Source: Kangiella sp. TOML190 (GTDB lineage: Bacteria > Pseudomonadota > Gammaproteobacteria > Enterobacterales > Kangiellaceae). From it: 64,000 nucleotides of DNA. Numbering within the stretch: the stretch's first letter is position 1; the number at the start of each line of letters is the position of its first letter. The stretch lies in assembly GCF_023706045.1 (NCBI RefSeq), contig NZ_BQYL01000001.1, positions 1,178,001-1,242,000 on the forward strand, in the 5' to 3' direction. Of this stretch, positions 1 through 8,394 are shown piece by piece. Below the pieces are notes generated by a model that had not been told where the DNA came from, did no database searches, and saw only the letters and a list, made by a program, of their open reading frames with translations. Position numbers and translations under genes: made by a program.

Positions 1-1046
1 AGATTGACAATGCTCCAGAAGAGAAAGAGCGTGGTATCACGATTTCGACGTCACACGTTGAGTACGAAACTCCTAATCGTCACTATGCGCACGTAGACTG
101 CCCAGGTCACGCGGATTACGTTAAGAACATGATTACTGGTGCTGCTCAGATGGACGGCGCGATTTTAGTATGTTCAGCTGCGGACGGCCCGATGCCACAA
201 ACCCGTGAGCACATCTTGTTGTCACGTCAGGTTGGTGTACCTCGCATCATTGTTTTCTTGAACAAGTGCGACATGGTTGACGACGAAGAGTTGTTAGAGT
301 TGGTTGAAATGGAAATCGTTGAGCTTCTTGACCAATACGAATTCCCAGGTGACGAAACGCCCATCATCCGTGGTTCAGCGTTGAAAGCGCTTGAAGGCGA
401 CGAAGGCGACATCGGCGAGAAAGCGATTATCGCTTTAGGCGAAGCTTTGGATACTTACATTCCGGAGCCAGAGCGTGTAACAGACAAGCCATTCTTGTTG
501 CCGATTGAAGACGTATTCTCCATCTCAGGTCGTGGTACGGTAGTAACCGGCCGTGTTGAGACGGGTATCGTTAAAGTAGGCGAAGAGATTGAAATCGTTG
601 GTATCAAAGACACGACTAAGACTACGGTTACCGGCGTTGAGATGTTCCGTAAGCTTCTAGACCAAGGTGAAGCTGGCGATAACGTGGGTGTATTGTTACG
701 TGGTACTAAGCGTGACGAAGTAGAGCGTGGTCAAGTATTGGCGCACGTAGGTACTATTACGCCGCACACTAAGTTCGAGTCAGAAGTGTACGTATTGTCT
801 AAAGATGAAGGTGGTCGTCATACGCCATTCTTCAAAGGCTACCGTCCACAGTTCTACTTCCGTACCACTGACGTGACTGGTGCTGTTGAGTTACCAGAAG
901 GCGTCGAGATGGTCATGCCTGGCGATAACATCAAGATGGTGGTTGAGTTAATCGCACCAATCGCGATGGACGAAGGCTTACGTTTTGCTATCCGTGAAGG
1001 TGGCCGTACGGTAGGCGCTGGTGTTGTTGCTAAAATCTTTGAGTAA
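1..1046 (+). CDS. tuf: Elongation factor Tu, 5'-truncated by the window edge
   Basis: EF-Tu is the GTPase that delivers aminoacyl-tRNA to the ribosomal A site. The window opens at the second base of codon 49. What remains includes the G3 motif DCPGHADY, the G4 motif NKCD, the GSAL segment and the beta-barrel domains 2 and 3 to the normal C-terminus (VVAKIFE). The P-loop lies before the window. The translation is identical to the complete copy at 20271-21461, and the DNA matched wherever I compared it. By position, before tRNA-Trp-secE-nusG, this is the tufB-type copy, but a DUF11 gene now separates it from tRNA-Trp. Confidence 0.98.
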   Translation, partial: IDNAPEEKERGITISTSHVEYETPNRHYAHVDCPGHADYVKNMITGAAQMDGAILVCSAADGPMPQTREHILLSRQVGVPRIIVFLNKCDMVDDEELLELVEMEIVELLDQYEFPGDETPIIRGSALKALEGDEGDIGEKAIIALGEALDTYIPEPERVTDKPFLLPIEDVFSISGRGTVVTGRVETGIVKVGEEIEIVGIKDTTKTTVTGVEMFRKLLDQGEAGDNVGVLLRGTKRDEVERGQVLAHVGTITPHTKFESEVYVLSKDEGGRHTPFFKGYRPQFYFRTTDVTGAVELPEGVEMVMPGDNIKMVVELIAPIAMDEGLRFAIREGGRTVGAGVVAKIFE

Positions 1047-1085
1047 GGTTTAGGCTAACGCTAGAACTTCGGTTCAGAATGAGAA

Positions 1086-1109
1086 ACCCTGCTTCGGCAG
1101 GGTTTTTTT
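1086..1109 (+). terminator. Rho-independent terminator of tuf, copy 1
   Basis: ACCCTGC, TTCG loop, GCAGGGT forms a 7-bp stem closed by a stable UUCG tetraloop and is followed by a run of T. The same structure follows the second tuf copy. It isolates tuf from the DUF11 gene downstream. Confidence 0.93.
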
Positions 1110-1128
1110 ATGCTGAAATGTAAAAAAA

Positions 1129-1144
1129 TGTGATATATGTCACA
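1129..1144. promoter_or_regulatory. CRP-like binding site upstream of a DUF11 gene
   Basis: TGTGA-TATATG-TCACA is a perfect TGTGA-N6-TCACA palindrome with A/T-rich flanks, the consensus of cAMP receptor protein family regulators. Its centre (1136.5) is 13.5 bp before the candidate -35 at 1150. A second perfect site lies at 21568-21583 and a weaker one at 22934-22949, each before another DUF11 gene. Binding by CRP is inferred. Confidence 0.65.
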
Positions 1145-1149
1145 AAATA

Positions 1150-1178
1150 TTGCATCTTAATAATTGCTAGAGTAAATT
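1150..1178 (+). promoter_or_regulatory. Candidate sigma-70 promoter of the 899-aa DUF11 gene
   Basis: TTGCAT (1150-1155), a 17-bp spacer, and TAAATT (1173-1178). The imperfect -10 and the CRP-like site just upstream fit an activator-dependent promoter. The predicted start near 1185 leaves a leader of about 55 nt before the TTG codon. Confidence 0.5.
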
Positions 1179-1239
1179 AACAGTTGCGATCTGCAATTAG
1201 ACTATTTACTTTTTTCAAATAAATATTGAAAGGTGAACT

Positions 1240-3939
1240 TTGGGTAAAATATTAAGACATAATTGGCAGCTGAATAGTCGACAAGTTAGGAAACTAACTA
1301 TTAGTAATGTGTTTTTTTTCTTTTTACTAGCGTTTGGCTTACCTGGGATAGGCTTTGCCGCAGACCATGACAGTGATGGAGTTGCTGATCATTTGGATCT
1401 TGATGATGACAATGATGGTATTTTGGATACTGCTGAATGTACTGAAACTCTACGTCTAGATTTTGCCCAAATTGATGGCTTAAGTGCGATCCCTGCTGTC
1501 CCAGCTTCACAAAGTTTAACAATAACGGGTGCTTATACCAATGTTGTCGCGGATATAACGCTAGAGGCGGATATAGGGAGTGTTACAGCTTACGCGACAC
1601 AGGGAGCTTTTAGAGACCGGAATACTGACGGTGACCCAAGTGGTGTTGTGCTTTTACCTAATGGAATTACTAGTGCAAGTCAAGGTGCTCGTTTGTTAGT
1701 TAACTTTAATCAACCTGTTTATGACGTTTCTTTTGTTTATACGGATACTGATTCAGGGAATGGTGCTAGTAATGAAACTACACTATATGAAGGTTCTTTA
1801 TCCGGAAATGTAGTTACTCTAACTCCCAGCAATGTCACTACTATTGCTGGTCCCAGACCTAATCAGTCGGATAATTTATTTGTCGGTTCGCCACCAACGT
1901 CTAACCAAAATGTAATTCGAATTACCTATACCGATCCTATTGACAGACTTTTCGTCGAAAGCTCGATAGATAGAAACTCTCTGAATAGAGCAAATGCGCA
2001 ACGAATATTTGATATTACCTTTACCGTAGGCTGCGATAACGATAGTGATGGCCAACCCGATTATCTGGATATTGATTCTGATAATGATGGTATTCCCGAT
2101 AATATTGAGGCTCAAAGCACAGACAACTACCTTTACCCGAGTGGCACGGTTAATGCACAAGGTTTATGGAATAACTATGGTTCAGGTCTAGTCCCGGTGA
2201 ATAGCGATGGGACTGACGATGTCGATTATCTAGACGAGGATTCTGATAATGATGGTCTGCCAGACTTACTTGAAAATGGTTTTCAACCGAACACATCGGT
2301 AACAGCGGATAATGATGGCGATGGTTTGCTAGACGCTTTTGATGCAGTATCTGGAGGTAGTAATTTAGGAAGTGCATCGAATGTAGTTGATGGTATGAAT
2401 GCGGCAAATTTTGTTGGCGAGTGGGATGACTCGGATGGCGATGTTCCTAATGTTAATGGTGATGGGGCTGTGCCGCTGAATGCGGATGTGGATTTCAGGG
2501 ATAGTCGGGACGATACGCCTTACGACTTTGGTGATGCTCCCGCGAGTTATGGTGATGCTCAGCATGCGACTTTAGTCACTAATCTGTATATGGGTAGCGT
2601 GGTTCCTGACTCTGAGGCGAGCAGTCAAAACTCAACAAACGCGGATGGTGATGATGCTAATGGCGTTGATGATGAAGACGGGGTTCGTTCACCTGCAGCT
2701 TTTGTAACCGGTTATGACTTTCAAGTAGGTGTTGAAGTCGAAGGTAGCGGTTTTATTTACGCGTGGGTCGATTGGGATGGTAATGGTAGTTTTAGCGCTA
2801 CGGAAGTCATCGTTGACGGCAGTTCGGTGAATACAGGGTTGTTTAACATTACTGGCACGACTCCTGCTTCTGCAGCAGTAGGCAGTAGTTATTTGCGGGT
2901 ACGTGTTTGTAGTAGCTCGACAGAATGTTCCAGCGCAACGGGGGTTGCAACTGATGGCGAGGTTGAGGACCAATTAGTGGTTATTGGTGAAGTTTTCAGT
3001 CCCAGCTTTTCTTGCGTTAGCCCACAAACTTTAGATTGGACGACCAGTGCTTGGCCGCCGGAGAGTTTAAGCAATAGCTATACGGTAGGCTCTACTGATT
3101 TGGATTTTAGAGTAACTGATAGCTCAAATTCCTTGATTAATAACTTACCCGTCAATTTTGCCTTCTATCAGGGAGATTTGAATAGTGTTGAAGCGTCGCT
3201 ATTGCTTGCGTCGAACTTACAGGTGATTCGTGATACTAATGAAGTGGTGATTGACTTTGATGTGGGCTACCCAACAGCTGGAGTTGCTGAATTATTTTTT
3301 AAGCTGTTTGACATTGACGGTGAGATTGGAGATTTTGCTCGTCGTGAGCAGTATCAAATTAGCGGTAGCTTAAACGGGGTTGTTGTATCGCCGAGCATCA
3401 ATGTTGCGGGTAGTCAGCTAGTTTCCGGGAACACTGTGTTGGGTATTCTCCCTAGCGCTCCTACTGGGCCAAATTCAGCATCGGGAACCGTTTATGTGCA
3501 GTTCCCATCACCAGTAGACAAGGTTCAGTTGCGTTTTTCTATGGCCGATGTGAGTAACTTTTCCAGTAGCGAACCGGGCTTTGGTTTGTATGATATTCGT
3601 TTCTGTCCATTGTCAGCGCAATCAGATATAGAGGTTAGTAAGTCTGATAGTTTGACGACTTATACTCCTGGCGGTAGCGGCAGCTATACTTTAGTCGTAA
3701 CTAATAATGGGCCGCATGCGGCGTTGGGTGTTAGCATTGCTGATAGCTTACCTGCCGGAGTTACTTTATCTGGTGCTTGGAGCTGTAGTGCAACTGCGGG
3801 CTCTAGTTGCTCAGCGAGCTCTGGCGGCAGTGCGGGCGATAGCAGTTTAAGTTTAACTGCGGATATTATTAATGCAGGTATTATCACGATAACAGTACCG
3901 GTGTCTTATTCATCGACTGCTGATGACTACTCACCATGA
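1240..3939 (+). CDS. Large secreted TSP3/GEVED/DUF11 surface protein
   Basis: This 899-aa exported protein has no known function. A TTG start is chosen because AGGTGA precedes it and the reading gives a signal peptide of about 40 residues (FFFFLLAFG core, cleavage near GFAA). It continues with Ca-binding thrombospondin type 3 repeats (about 42-66 and 266-365, with DxDxDG and DNDGI motifs) and a DFGDAP...DGEVED region (about 428-580, GEVED-type). A beta-rich stretch of unknown type follows, then one DUF11 domain (about 795-899) that stops at DDYSP. No LPXTG, PEP-CTERM or IPTL-CTERM tail is visible. It lies between tuf and tRNA-Trp, normally neighbours, so it is probably an insertion. It is paralogous to the genes at 21728-25551 and 28857-30068. 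Confidence 0.85.
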   Translation: MGKILRHNWQLNSRQVRKLTISNVFFFFLLAFGLPGIGFAADHDSDGVADHLDLDDDNDGILDTAECTETLRLDFAQIDGLSAIPAVPASQSLTITGAYTNVVADITLEADIGSVTAYATQGAFRDRNTDGDPSGVVLLPNGITSASQGARLLVNFNQPVYDVSFVYTDTDSGNGASNETTLYEGSLSGNVVTLTPSNVTTIAGPRPNQSDNLFVGSPPTSNQNVIRITYTDPIDRLFVESSIDRNSLNRANAQRIFDITFTVGCDNDSDGQPDYLDIDSDNDGIPDNIEAQSTDNYLYPSGTVNAQGLWNNYGSGLVPVNSDGTDDVDYLDEDSDNDGLPDLLENGFQPNTSVTADNDGDGLLDAFDAVSGGSNLGSASNVVDGMNAANFVGEWDDSDGDVPNVNGDGAVPLNADVDFRDSRDDTPYDFGDAPASYGDAQHATLVTNLYMGSVVPDSEASSQNSTNADGDDANGVDDEDGVRSPAAFVTGYDFQVGVEVEGSGFIYAWVDWDGNGSFSATEVIVDGSSVNTGLFNITGTTPASAAVGSSYLRVRVCSSSTECSSATGVATDGEVEDQLVVIGEVFSPSFSCVSPQTLDWTTSAWPPESLSNSYTVGSTDLDFRVTDSSNSLINNLPVNFAFYQGDLNSVEASLLLASNLQVIRDTNEVVIDFDVGYPTAGVAELFFKLFDIDGEIGDFARREQYQISGSLNGVVVSPSINVAGSQLVSGNTVLGILPSAPTGPNSASGTVYVQFPSPVDKVQLRFSMADVSNFSSSEPGFGLYDIRFCPLSAQSDIEVSKSDSLTTYTPGGSGSYTLVVTNNGPHAALGVSIADSLPAGVTLSGAWSCSATAGSSCSASSGGSAGDSSLSLTADIINAGIITITVPVSYSSTADDYSP

Positions 3940-4086
3940 AGAACAGAGAATGCTGCCAGCAGTTTGTATGGATAAGAACTGTCAGCCTTAAGGGCTGTGA
4001 AGGCTGATAAAGCAGCTTAAATCTAGGGATCACCACTAATCTTGGGTTGGTGGGCGTCCTCAGGGTAAATTTATTCCAAATTACAA

Positions 4087-4124
4087 TTGCAATTCACCAA
4101 AGGCAGGGTATAATTCCCTGCCTT
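4087..4124 (+). promoter_or_regulatory. Promoter of tRNA-Trp-secE-nusG embedded in a perfect inverted repeat
   Basis: TTGCAA (4087-4092), a 16-bp spacer and a perfect TATAAT (4109-4114). The -10 sits in the loop of a 9-bp inverted repeat, AAGGCAGGG (4100-4108) and CCCTGCCTT (4116-4124), which is followed by ATTTTTG. The repeat could also be the terminator of the preceding DUF11 gene, so the element may serve both roles. The rest of 3940-4086 shows nothing I can name. Confidence 0.6.
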
Positions 4125-4166
4125 ATTTTTGCAATCCACTGTATTGCAAAGTGATTTGGGAGTTTT

Positions 4167-4242
4167 AGGCCACTAGTTCAATTGGTAGAGCGTCGGTCTC
4201 CAAAACCGAAAGTTGGGGGTTCGAGTCCCTCGTGGCCTGCCA
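4167..4242 (+). tRNA. trnW: tRNA-Trp (anticodon CCA)
   Basis: A 76-nt cloverleaf with acceptor stem AGGCCAC/GTGGCCT, discriminator G and an encoded CCA end. The anticodon arm reads GTCTCCAAAAC, giving anticodon CCA, and the T arm contains GGTTCGAGTCC. tRNA-Trp directly before secE is the standard gammaproteobacterial arrangement. The other tRNA genes often found upstream of tufB would lie outside the window. Confidence 0.97.
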
Positions 4243-4304
4243 TTTTTTTATAAAATGTGATAACAAAAATATTGGCAACTAGTTGATATTTATAGGTTTA
4301 ATGA

Positions 4305-4673
4305 ATGAGCGCACAAGCAACTGAAACACAATCAAAATTCGACAGCTTTAAATGGCTAATTGCCATCGCGGTTTTAGTCGGCGGTATTGTTGCCTTTAAT
4401 ATTTATAGCGAGCAAGCCTTGTGGATCCGCGTTGCTGCGGTACTGGGTGCCTTGATCGCGGCTTTCGCTGTGGTTATGACTACCGCAAGTGGTAAAGCAC
4501 TGTGGCAGTTTGCCAAAGAATCGCGCATTGAATTGCGTAAGGTCATTTGGCCAGGTCGTAGTGAAACCGTTCGTACGACCATTGGCGTTTTGATCATGGT
4601 AATAATTTTGGGCTTGTTCCTGTGGGGCTTTGACTCATTAGTGGTTTGGGTATTAAACCCAATCATTGGATAA
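4305..4673 (+). CDS. secE: Preprotein translocase subunit SecE
   Basis: SecE (122 aa) is an essential subunit of the inner-membrane SecYEG channel and clamps the SecY halves together. Three hydrophobic segments are visible (about 17-35, 40-60 and 95-116), as in the three-helix E. coli type. The conserved cytoplasmic amphipathic stretch RIELRKVIWPGRSE precedes the last helix. The ATG at 4305 follows AGGT. An overlapping ATG at 4301 is in another frame. It lies between tRNA-Trp and nusG. Confidence 0.97.
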   Translation: MSAQATETQSKFDSFKWLIAIAVLVGGIVAFNIYSEQALWIRVAAVLGALIAAFAVVMTTASGKALWQFAKESRIELRKVIWPGRSETVRTTIGVLIMVIILGLFLWGFDSLVVWVLNPIIG

Positions 4674-4717
4674 TCGAAAGTTAGCTATCCGTCGCGGATT
4701 TTAGTTAGGAGCTAAAA

Positions 4718-5251
4718 ATGGCATTACGTTGGTATGTAGTACAAGCCTTTTCAGGCTACGAAAACAAGGTTAAAACCATGTTGGAAGAGCGTATCCAACT
4801 GGCTGGCCTAGAAGAGTTTTTCGGCGAAGTGCTGGTTCCAACTGAAGAAGTGGTGGAAATGCGTGCTGGGCAAAAACGTCGTAGCGAGCGCAAATTCTTT
4901 CCAGGCTACGTTTTAGTAAGCATGGAAATGAACGAAGAAACTTGGCAAGTGGTGCGTAATACACCGCGCGTTATGGGCTTTATTGGCGGCACTTCGGATC
5001 GTCCGGCGCCAATCTCGCAACGTGAAGCGGATACTATCTTGAATCGTATTGAAGATAGCGGCGATAAGCCGAAGCCGAAAACTTTGTTCGAGCCAGGTGA
5101 AATGGTTCGTGTTATTGATGGCCCATTTGCAGATTTTAATGGCGTGGTAGAGACCGTAAACTACGAAAAGAGCCGTTTACAAGTGTCAGTCTCTATCTTT
5201 GGCCGCTCAACTCCGGTAGAATTGGAGTTTAGCCAAGTAGAAAAGGGCTAA
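4718..5251 (+). CDS. nusG: Transcription termination/antitermination factor NusG
   Basis: NusG (177 aa) binds RNA polymerase and links it to Rho or to ribosomal protein S10. The N-terminal NGN domain ([23 protein letters not shown]) occupies about 1-115, and the C-terminal KOW domain starts near [14 protein letters not shown]. Length matches the family. A GGAGCT ribosome-binding site precedes the ATG. It is co-transcribed with secE, 44 nt upstream. Confidence 0.98.
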   Translation: MALRWYVVQAFSGYENKVKTMLEERIQLAGLEEFFGEVLVPTEEVVEMRAGQKRRSERKFFPGYVLVSMEMNEETWQVVRNTPRVMGFIGGTSDRPAPISQREADTILNRIEDSGDKPKPKTLFEPGEMVRVIDGPFADFNGVVETVNYEKSRLQVSVSIFGRSTPVELEFSQVEKG

Positions 5252-5365
5252 AAAAGGCTAATTTCTCGTCAAGCGAGCGCTAGCTGGTTTAGAAAATTAG
5301 AATAACAGCATTTCTCTGTAAAACGATAGTTTAAACGGGGAAGTGCTTTTATGACTTTGTGAAAC

Positions 5366-5399
5366 GGGGAGCTAGACGTGATGTCTAGCGTTTGAACCC
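5366..5399 (+). promoter_or_regulatory. Stem-loop in the rplK leader, candidate L1 autoregulatory site
   Basis: GCTAGAC (5371-5377), loop GTGAT, GTCTAGC (5383-5389) is a perfect 7-bp hairpin, flanked by GGGG on the left and ACCC on the right, 26 nt before the rplK start. In enterobacteria L1 represses rplKA by binding a structured site at this position. The equivalence here rests on position and structure only. Confidence 0.5.
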
Positions 5400-5415
5400 A
5401 CTAAAGAGGTGTAAC

Positions 5416-5844
5416 ATGGCTAAGAAAGTCGAAGCTTATATTAAGCTACAAGTAGCAGCTGGTTCTGCTAACCCTTCGCCACCCGTTGGTCCTGCATTAG
5501 GTCAACACGGTGTCAACATCATGGAGTTCTGTAAAGCATTCAACGCGGAAACAGACAAAGTAGAAAAAGGTTTGCCTATTCCAGTAGTCATTACTGTGTA
5601 TAACGACCGTAGTTTTACTTTTATTACTAAAACTCCACCAGCATCAACCTTGATCAAAAAAGCTTTGAATCTGAAATCAGGTTCTGGCGAGCCTAACAAG
5701 AAAAAAGTTGGCAAGATCACTCGCGCCCAGTTGGAAGAAATCGCCAACATGAAAGAGCCTGATTTGACGGCTGCTGATATGGACGCTGCGGTAAACACAA
5801 TTGCTGGCACAGCACGCTCAATGGGCGTTGACGTAGAGGGTTAA
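5416..5844 (+). CDS. rplK: Large subunit ribosomal protein L11
   Basis: L11 (142 aa) builds the GTPase-associated centre with L10/L12 and is needed for RelA activation by stalled ribosomes. The N-terminal [19 protein letters not shown] region (binding site of thiostrepton-type drugs) and the C-terminal rRNA-binding domain are intact. The ATG at 5416 is preferred over a start 24 nt upstream because it follows AGAGGTG and gives the exact family length. rplA follows after 4 nt. Confidence 0.97.
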   Translation: MAKKVEAYIKLQVAAGSANPSPPVGPALGQHGVNIMEFCKAFNAETDKVEKGLPIPVVITVYNDRSFTFITKTPPASTLIKKALNLKSGSGEPNKKKVGKITRAQLEEIANMKEPDLTAADMDAAVNTIAGTARSMGVDVEG

Positions 5845-5848
5845 TATC

Positions 5849-6544
5849 ATGGCTAAAACATCTAAGCGCATGCGCGCGATTAGCGAAAAAGTTGCAGGAC
5901 GTACTAACTTACCTGTAACTGAAGCAATCGATTTAATTAAAGAAGTTTCCAGCGTTAAGTTCAGCGAGTCAGTCGAAGTGGCTGTGAACTTAGGCGTTGA
6001 TCCACGTAAATCGGATCAGGTGGTTCGTGGTGCTACGGTTCTTCCAAACGGTACTGGTAAAGACGTTCGTGTTGCCGTGTTCACCAACAATGTTGACGCT
6101 GCTAAAGAAGCGGGTGCTGACGTTGTAGGTATGGATGACCTAGCAGAAGAAGTTAAAAAAGGAAACTTGGATTTTGACGTAGTGATCGCTAGCCCAGACG
6201 CCATGCGTGTGGTTGGTCAACTAGGTCAAATCTTAGGCCCTCGCGGTCTTATGCCAAACCCTAAGGTTGGTACTGTAACTCCAGACGTAGCAACGGCGGT
6301 GAGAAACGCTAAAGCAGGTCAGGTGCAATACCGTACTGACAAGAACGGTATCGTTCACGCTGGTATTGGTAAAGTAGATTTCGGCACTGATGCTTTGGTT
6401 GAAAACTTAAGTGCTCTATTAAAAGCTCTTCAGAAAGGTAAACCAAGCTCAGCAAAAGGCACTTATTTGAAGAAGATTTCTTTGTCTTCGACTATGGGGC
6501 CTGGTCTTTCAGTAGATCAATCTACTTTAGATCTTAAAGACTAA
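5849..6544 (+). CDS. rplA: Large subunit ribosomal protein L1
   Basis: L1 (231 aa) forms the mobile stalk at the E site and represses its own operon by binding the mRNA leader. Family motifs are visible ([21 protein letters not shown] and the [13 protein letters not shown] segment), and length is close to the E. coli protein. It is transcribed with rplK. No clear terminator follows, so transcription may continue into the rplJ leader. Confidence 0.97.
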   Translation: MAKTSKRMRAISEKVAGRTNLPVTEAIDLIKEVSSVKFSESVEVAVNLGVDPRKSDQVVRGATVLPNGTGKDVRVAVFTNNVDAAKEAGADVVGMDDLAEEVKKGNLDFDVVIASPDAMRVVGQLGQILGPRGLMPNPKVGTVTPDVATAVRNAKAGQVQYRTDKNGIVHAGIGKVDFGTDALVENLSALLKALQKGKPSSAKGTYLKKISLSSTMGPGLSVDQSTLDLKD

Positions 6545-7182
6545 TTTGCAGTTGCTAAATTTTTCAATTGCGCTGTTGAAGTCTGCATAAAATTTGCTCC
6601 GATTACCAATAAGGTAACCTACGCATTTGGTTCAGGCTTCGCCTAGCACTTGAGAAAATTTCTCGAACTGCAAGGGTAATATAGAACAGCAAGAAGTTCT
6701 TTAAAAAATCTTGAGAAATTTTTTGCTATTGATTAGCAAAACTATTTAGCAAAAAAATTGATGAGTATGAGGCAAATTCATTCGAGATGACGCTGGTTAT
6801 CATTTAGATAATCAAGGAAATCGAGAAGGAATTTAACAATGTAATCGACAATTTTAATCTAAATAGAAGGGCTTTGGGTTTCCTGGGTTGTGAAATGCTG
6901 TTCAGGGAACCGTCAAAGACCGTAGGCACTGACGAATCGGGTGTTTACTCAAGCTCTTTTTGAGCGATAACAGTAAAGCTCCTTTATGAGGAGTACGACG
7001 AGTTGGTTTAATCAAGAACCTTGGTTCTGAACCTACGCAGATGGTGAAACCTGATGATGTATTTTATACAGAGTCGTTCACCGCAACTCAAAGGATAAGG
7101 TTAGGCGAAAGCCAAAGCTTTATCGAAATGTAACTCAAGTGGAAGTGAACAACTGAAACTTGAATAAACTGGAGGTGAACTA
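6545..7182 (+). promoter_or_regulatory. 638-nt leader of rplJL with L10 leader kink-turn region
   Basis: No gene is present here. GGTGAA (7043-7048) pairs with TTCACC (7077-7082), and CTGATGA just inside the stem resembles the kink-turn of the L10 leader, where the L10-(L12)4 complex represses rplJL. The preceding CCTACGCAGATGG resembles the enterobacterial L10 leader. Smaller hairpins occur at 6948-6964 (CTCAA/TTGAG) and 6980-6994 (CTCCT/AGGAG). GTTCTTTAAAAAATC at 6696-6710 resembles a boxA antitermination element. I could not fix the promoter. Confidence 0.65.
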
Positions 7183-7710
7183 GTGGCACTTGGACTTGAA
7201 GGCAAAAAAGCCATTGTTAGCGAAGTAAATGACATAGCTAAAGATGCGCTTTCAGCCGTAGTAGCTGAGTACCGCGGTTTAACAGTTGAAGACATGACCG
7301 CTCTACGTGTTAAAGCACGTGAAGCCAATGTCTATGTTCGTGTTGTGCGTAATACGCTCGCACGTCGCGCTGTTGAAGATACCGAGTTCGCTTGTATGCA
7401 AGAAGCATTAACTGGTCCATTAGTTTATGCATTCTCTATCGATGCGCCTGGCGCAGCGGCACGTCTTTTCAAAGACTTTGCTAAAGAGAATGACAAGCTA
7501 GCGGTAACTGGTATCGCCATTGGTGGTGAATTACACGGTCCTGAGCGTCTTGACGCTGTGGCTGCGTTACCAACCAAAGACGAAGCAATTGCATCCTTGA
7601 TGATGGTTATGAATGGACCTATCACGAAACTTGCTCGTACTTTGAACGAAGTACCAAGCAAGATCACTCGTGTTATGGCGGCTGTTCGCGATCAGAAAGA
7701 AGCGGCTTAG
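7183..7710 (+). CDS. rplJ: Large subunit ribosomal protein L10
   Basis: L10 (175 aa) anchors L12 dimers to the ribosome and, as the L10-L12 complex, represses its own leader. The N-terminal rRNA-binding domain (AVVAEYRGLTVEDMTALR, VRNTLARRAVE) and the C-terminal helix for L12 binding are present. The GTG start follows GGAGGTGAA. Length is slightly above E. coli (165 aa). rplL follows after 84 nt. Confidence 0.97.
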   Translation: MALGLEGKKAIVSEVNDIAKDALSAVVAEYRGLTVEDMTALRVKAREANVYVRVVRNTLARRAVEDTEFACMQEALTGPLVYAFSIDAPGAAARLFKDFAKENDKLAVTGIAIGGELHGPERLDAVAALPTKDEAIASLMMVMNGPITKLARTLNEVPSKITRVMAAVRDQKEAA

Positions 7711-7794
7711 TAGTTTCAATACTAATTTTATTAGTACTGTTAACCGTAGTTAATTTTTATTTATATTTTTTAAGAGAACCCAGGAGAGACTAAA

Positions 7795-8172
7795 ATGGCT
7801 CTATCTAAAGACGATTTATTGAACGCTATCGCTGAAATGAGCGTTATGGAAGTAGTGGAACTTGTTGAAGCTATGGAAGAAAAATTCGGTGTTTCTGCTG
7901 CTGCAGCTGTAGCAGTAGCTGGCCCTGCAGCTGGCGGCGACGCTGGCGCTGCTGCTGAGCAAACTGAGTTTGACGTAGTAATGAAAAGCTTCGGCGGTAA
8001 CAAAGTAGCTGTAATTAAAGCTATCCGCGGCATCACTGGTCTTGGCTTGAAAGAAGCTAAAGACATGGTTGAAGGCGCTCCTGTTGCTGTTAAAGAAGGC
8101 GTTGAGAAAGCAGAAGCTGAAGACGTTAAAAAGCAATTGGAAGAAGCTGGCGCTGAAGTTGAAGTTAAGTAA
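7795..8172 (+). CDS. rplL: Large subunit ribosomal protein L7/L12
   Basis: L7/L12 (125 aa) is the multicopy acidic stalk protein that recruits translational GTPases. The N-terminal dimerisation part ([19 protein letters not shown]), an Ala/Gly-rich hinge (about 35-58) and the C-terminal factor-binding domain ([17 protein letters not shown]) are in order. AGGAGAG precedes the ATG. It needs higher expression than its neighbours, consistent with the attenuator-like hairpin after it. Confidence 0.98.
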   Translation: MALSKDDLLNAIAEMSVMEVVELVEAMEEKFGVSAAAAVAVAGPAAGGDAGAAAEQTEFDVVMKSFGGNKVAVIKAIRGITGLGLKEAKDMVEGAPVAVKEGVEKAEAEDVKKQLEEAGAEVEVK

Positions 8173-8218
8173 TAACGATTTATTACTTGCTCACAACTAA
8201 GTAGCAAATAGCTCAAAT

Positions 8219-8247
8219 GGCTGGTGACTTTTGTCACCGGCCTTTTT
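8219..8247 (+). terminator. Terminator/attenuator between rplL and rpoB
   Basis: GGCTGGTGAC (8219-8228), a TTTT loop, GTCACCGGCC (8233-8242), then TTTTT. The stem is 10 bp with one G-T pair. Enterobacteria have a partial terminator here that lowers rpoBC expression relative to rplL. The same role is likely because no strong rpoB promoter is evident in 8248-8394. Confidence 0.88.
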
Positions 8248-8394
8248 GCCGTTAAACGGCAGCCTAAGTTTTGTTTAGCAGACTTGTTTAACAGAACAGG
8301 GCAAGATGATTAGATTTGAGGTGAGCTCTCGATAATAATCTAGCCATCAAACGAATTCAAAATTGGTCAAAAGTTAGTGAACCGAGGAACCCAA

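Larger units (their letters stand above)
1..1112. repeat. Direct repeat of the tuf gene and its terminator, copy 1
   Basis: Bases 1-1112 match 20416-21527 without a difference in the stretches I compared. The match covers the tuf 3' part, its stop, the short trailer and the terminator, then ends abruptly (C at 1113 against G at 21528). The left boundary is outside the window. Such identity is the usual product of gene conversion between duplicate tuf genes. Both copies have the same orientation. Confidence 0.9.

Noticed and set aside
4301-4304. ATG at 4301 as the secE start
   Set aside because: It reads in a different frame from SecE. The ATG at 4305 gives the conserved protein.
7770-8237. 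155-aa open frame opposite rplL on the minus strand
   Set aside because: It is a codon-bias shadow of the Ala/Glu-rich rplL gene, low-complexity and without a ribosome-binding site.
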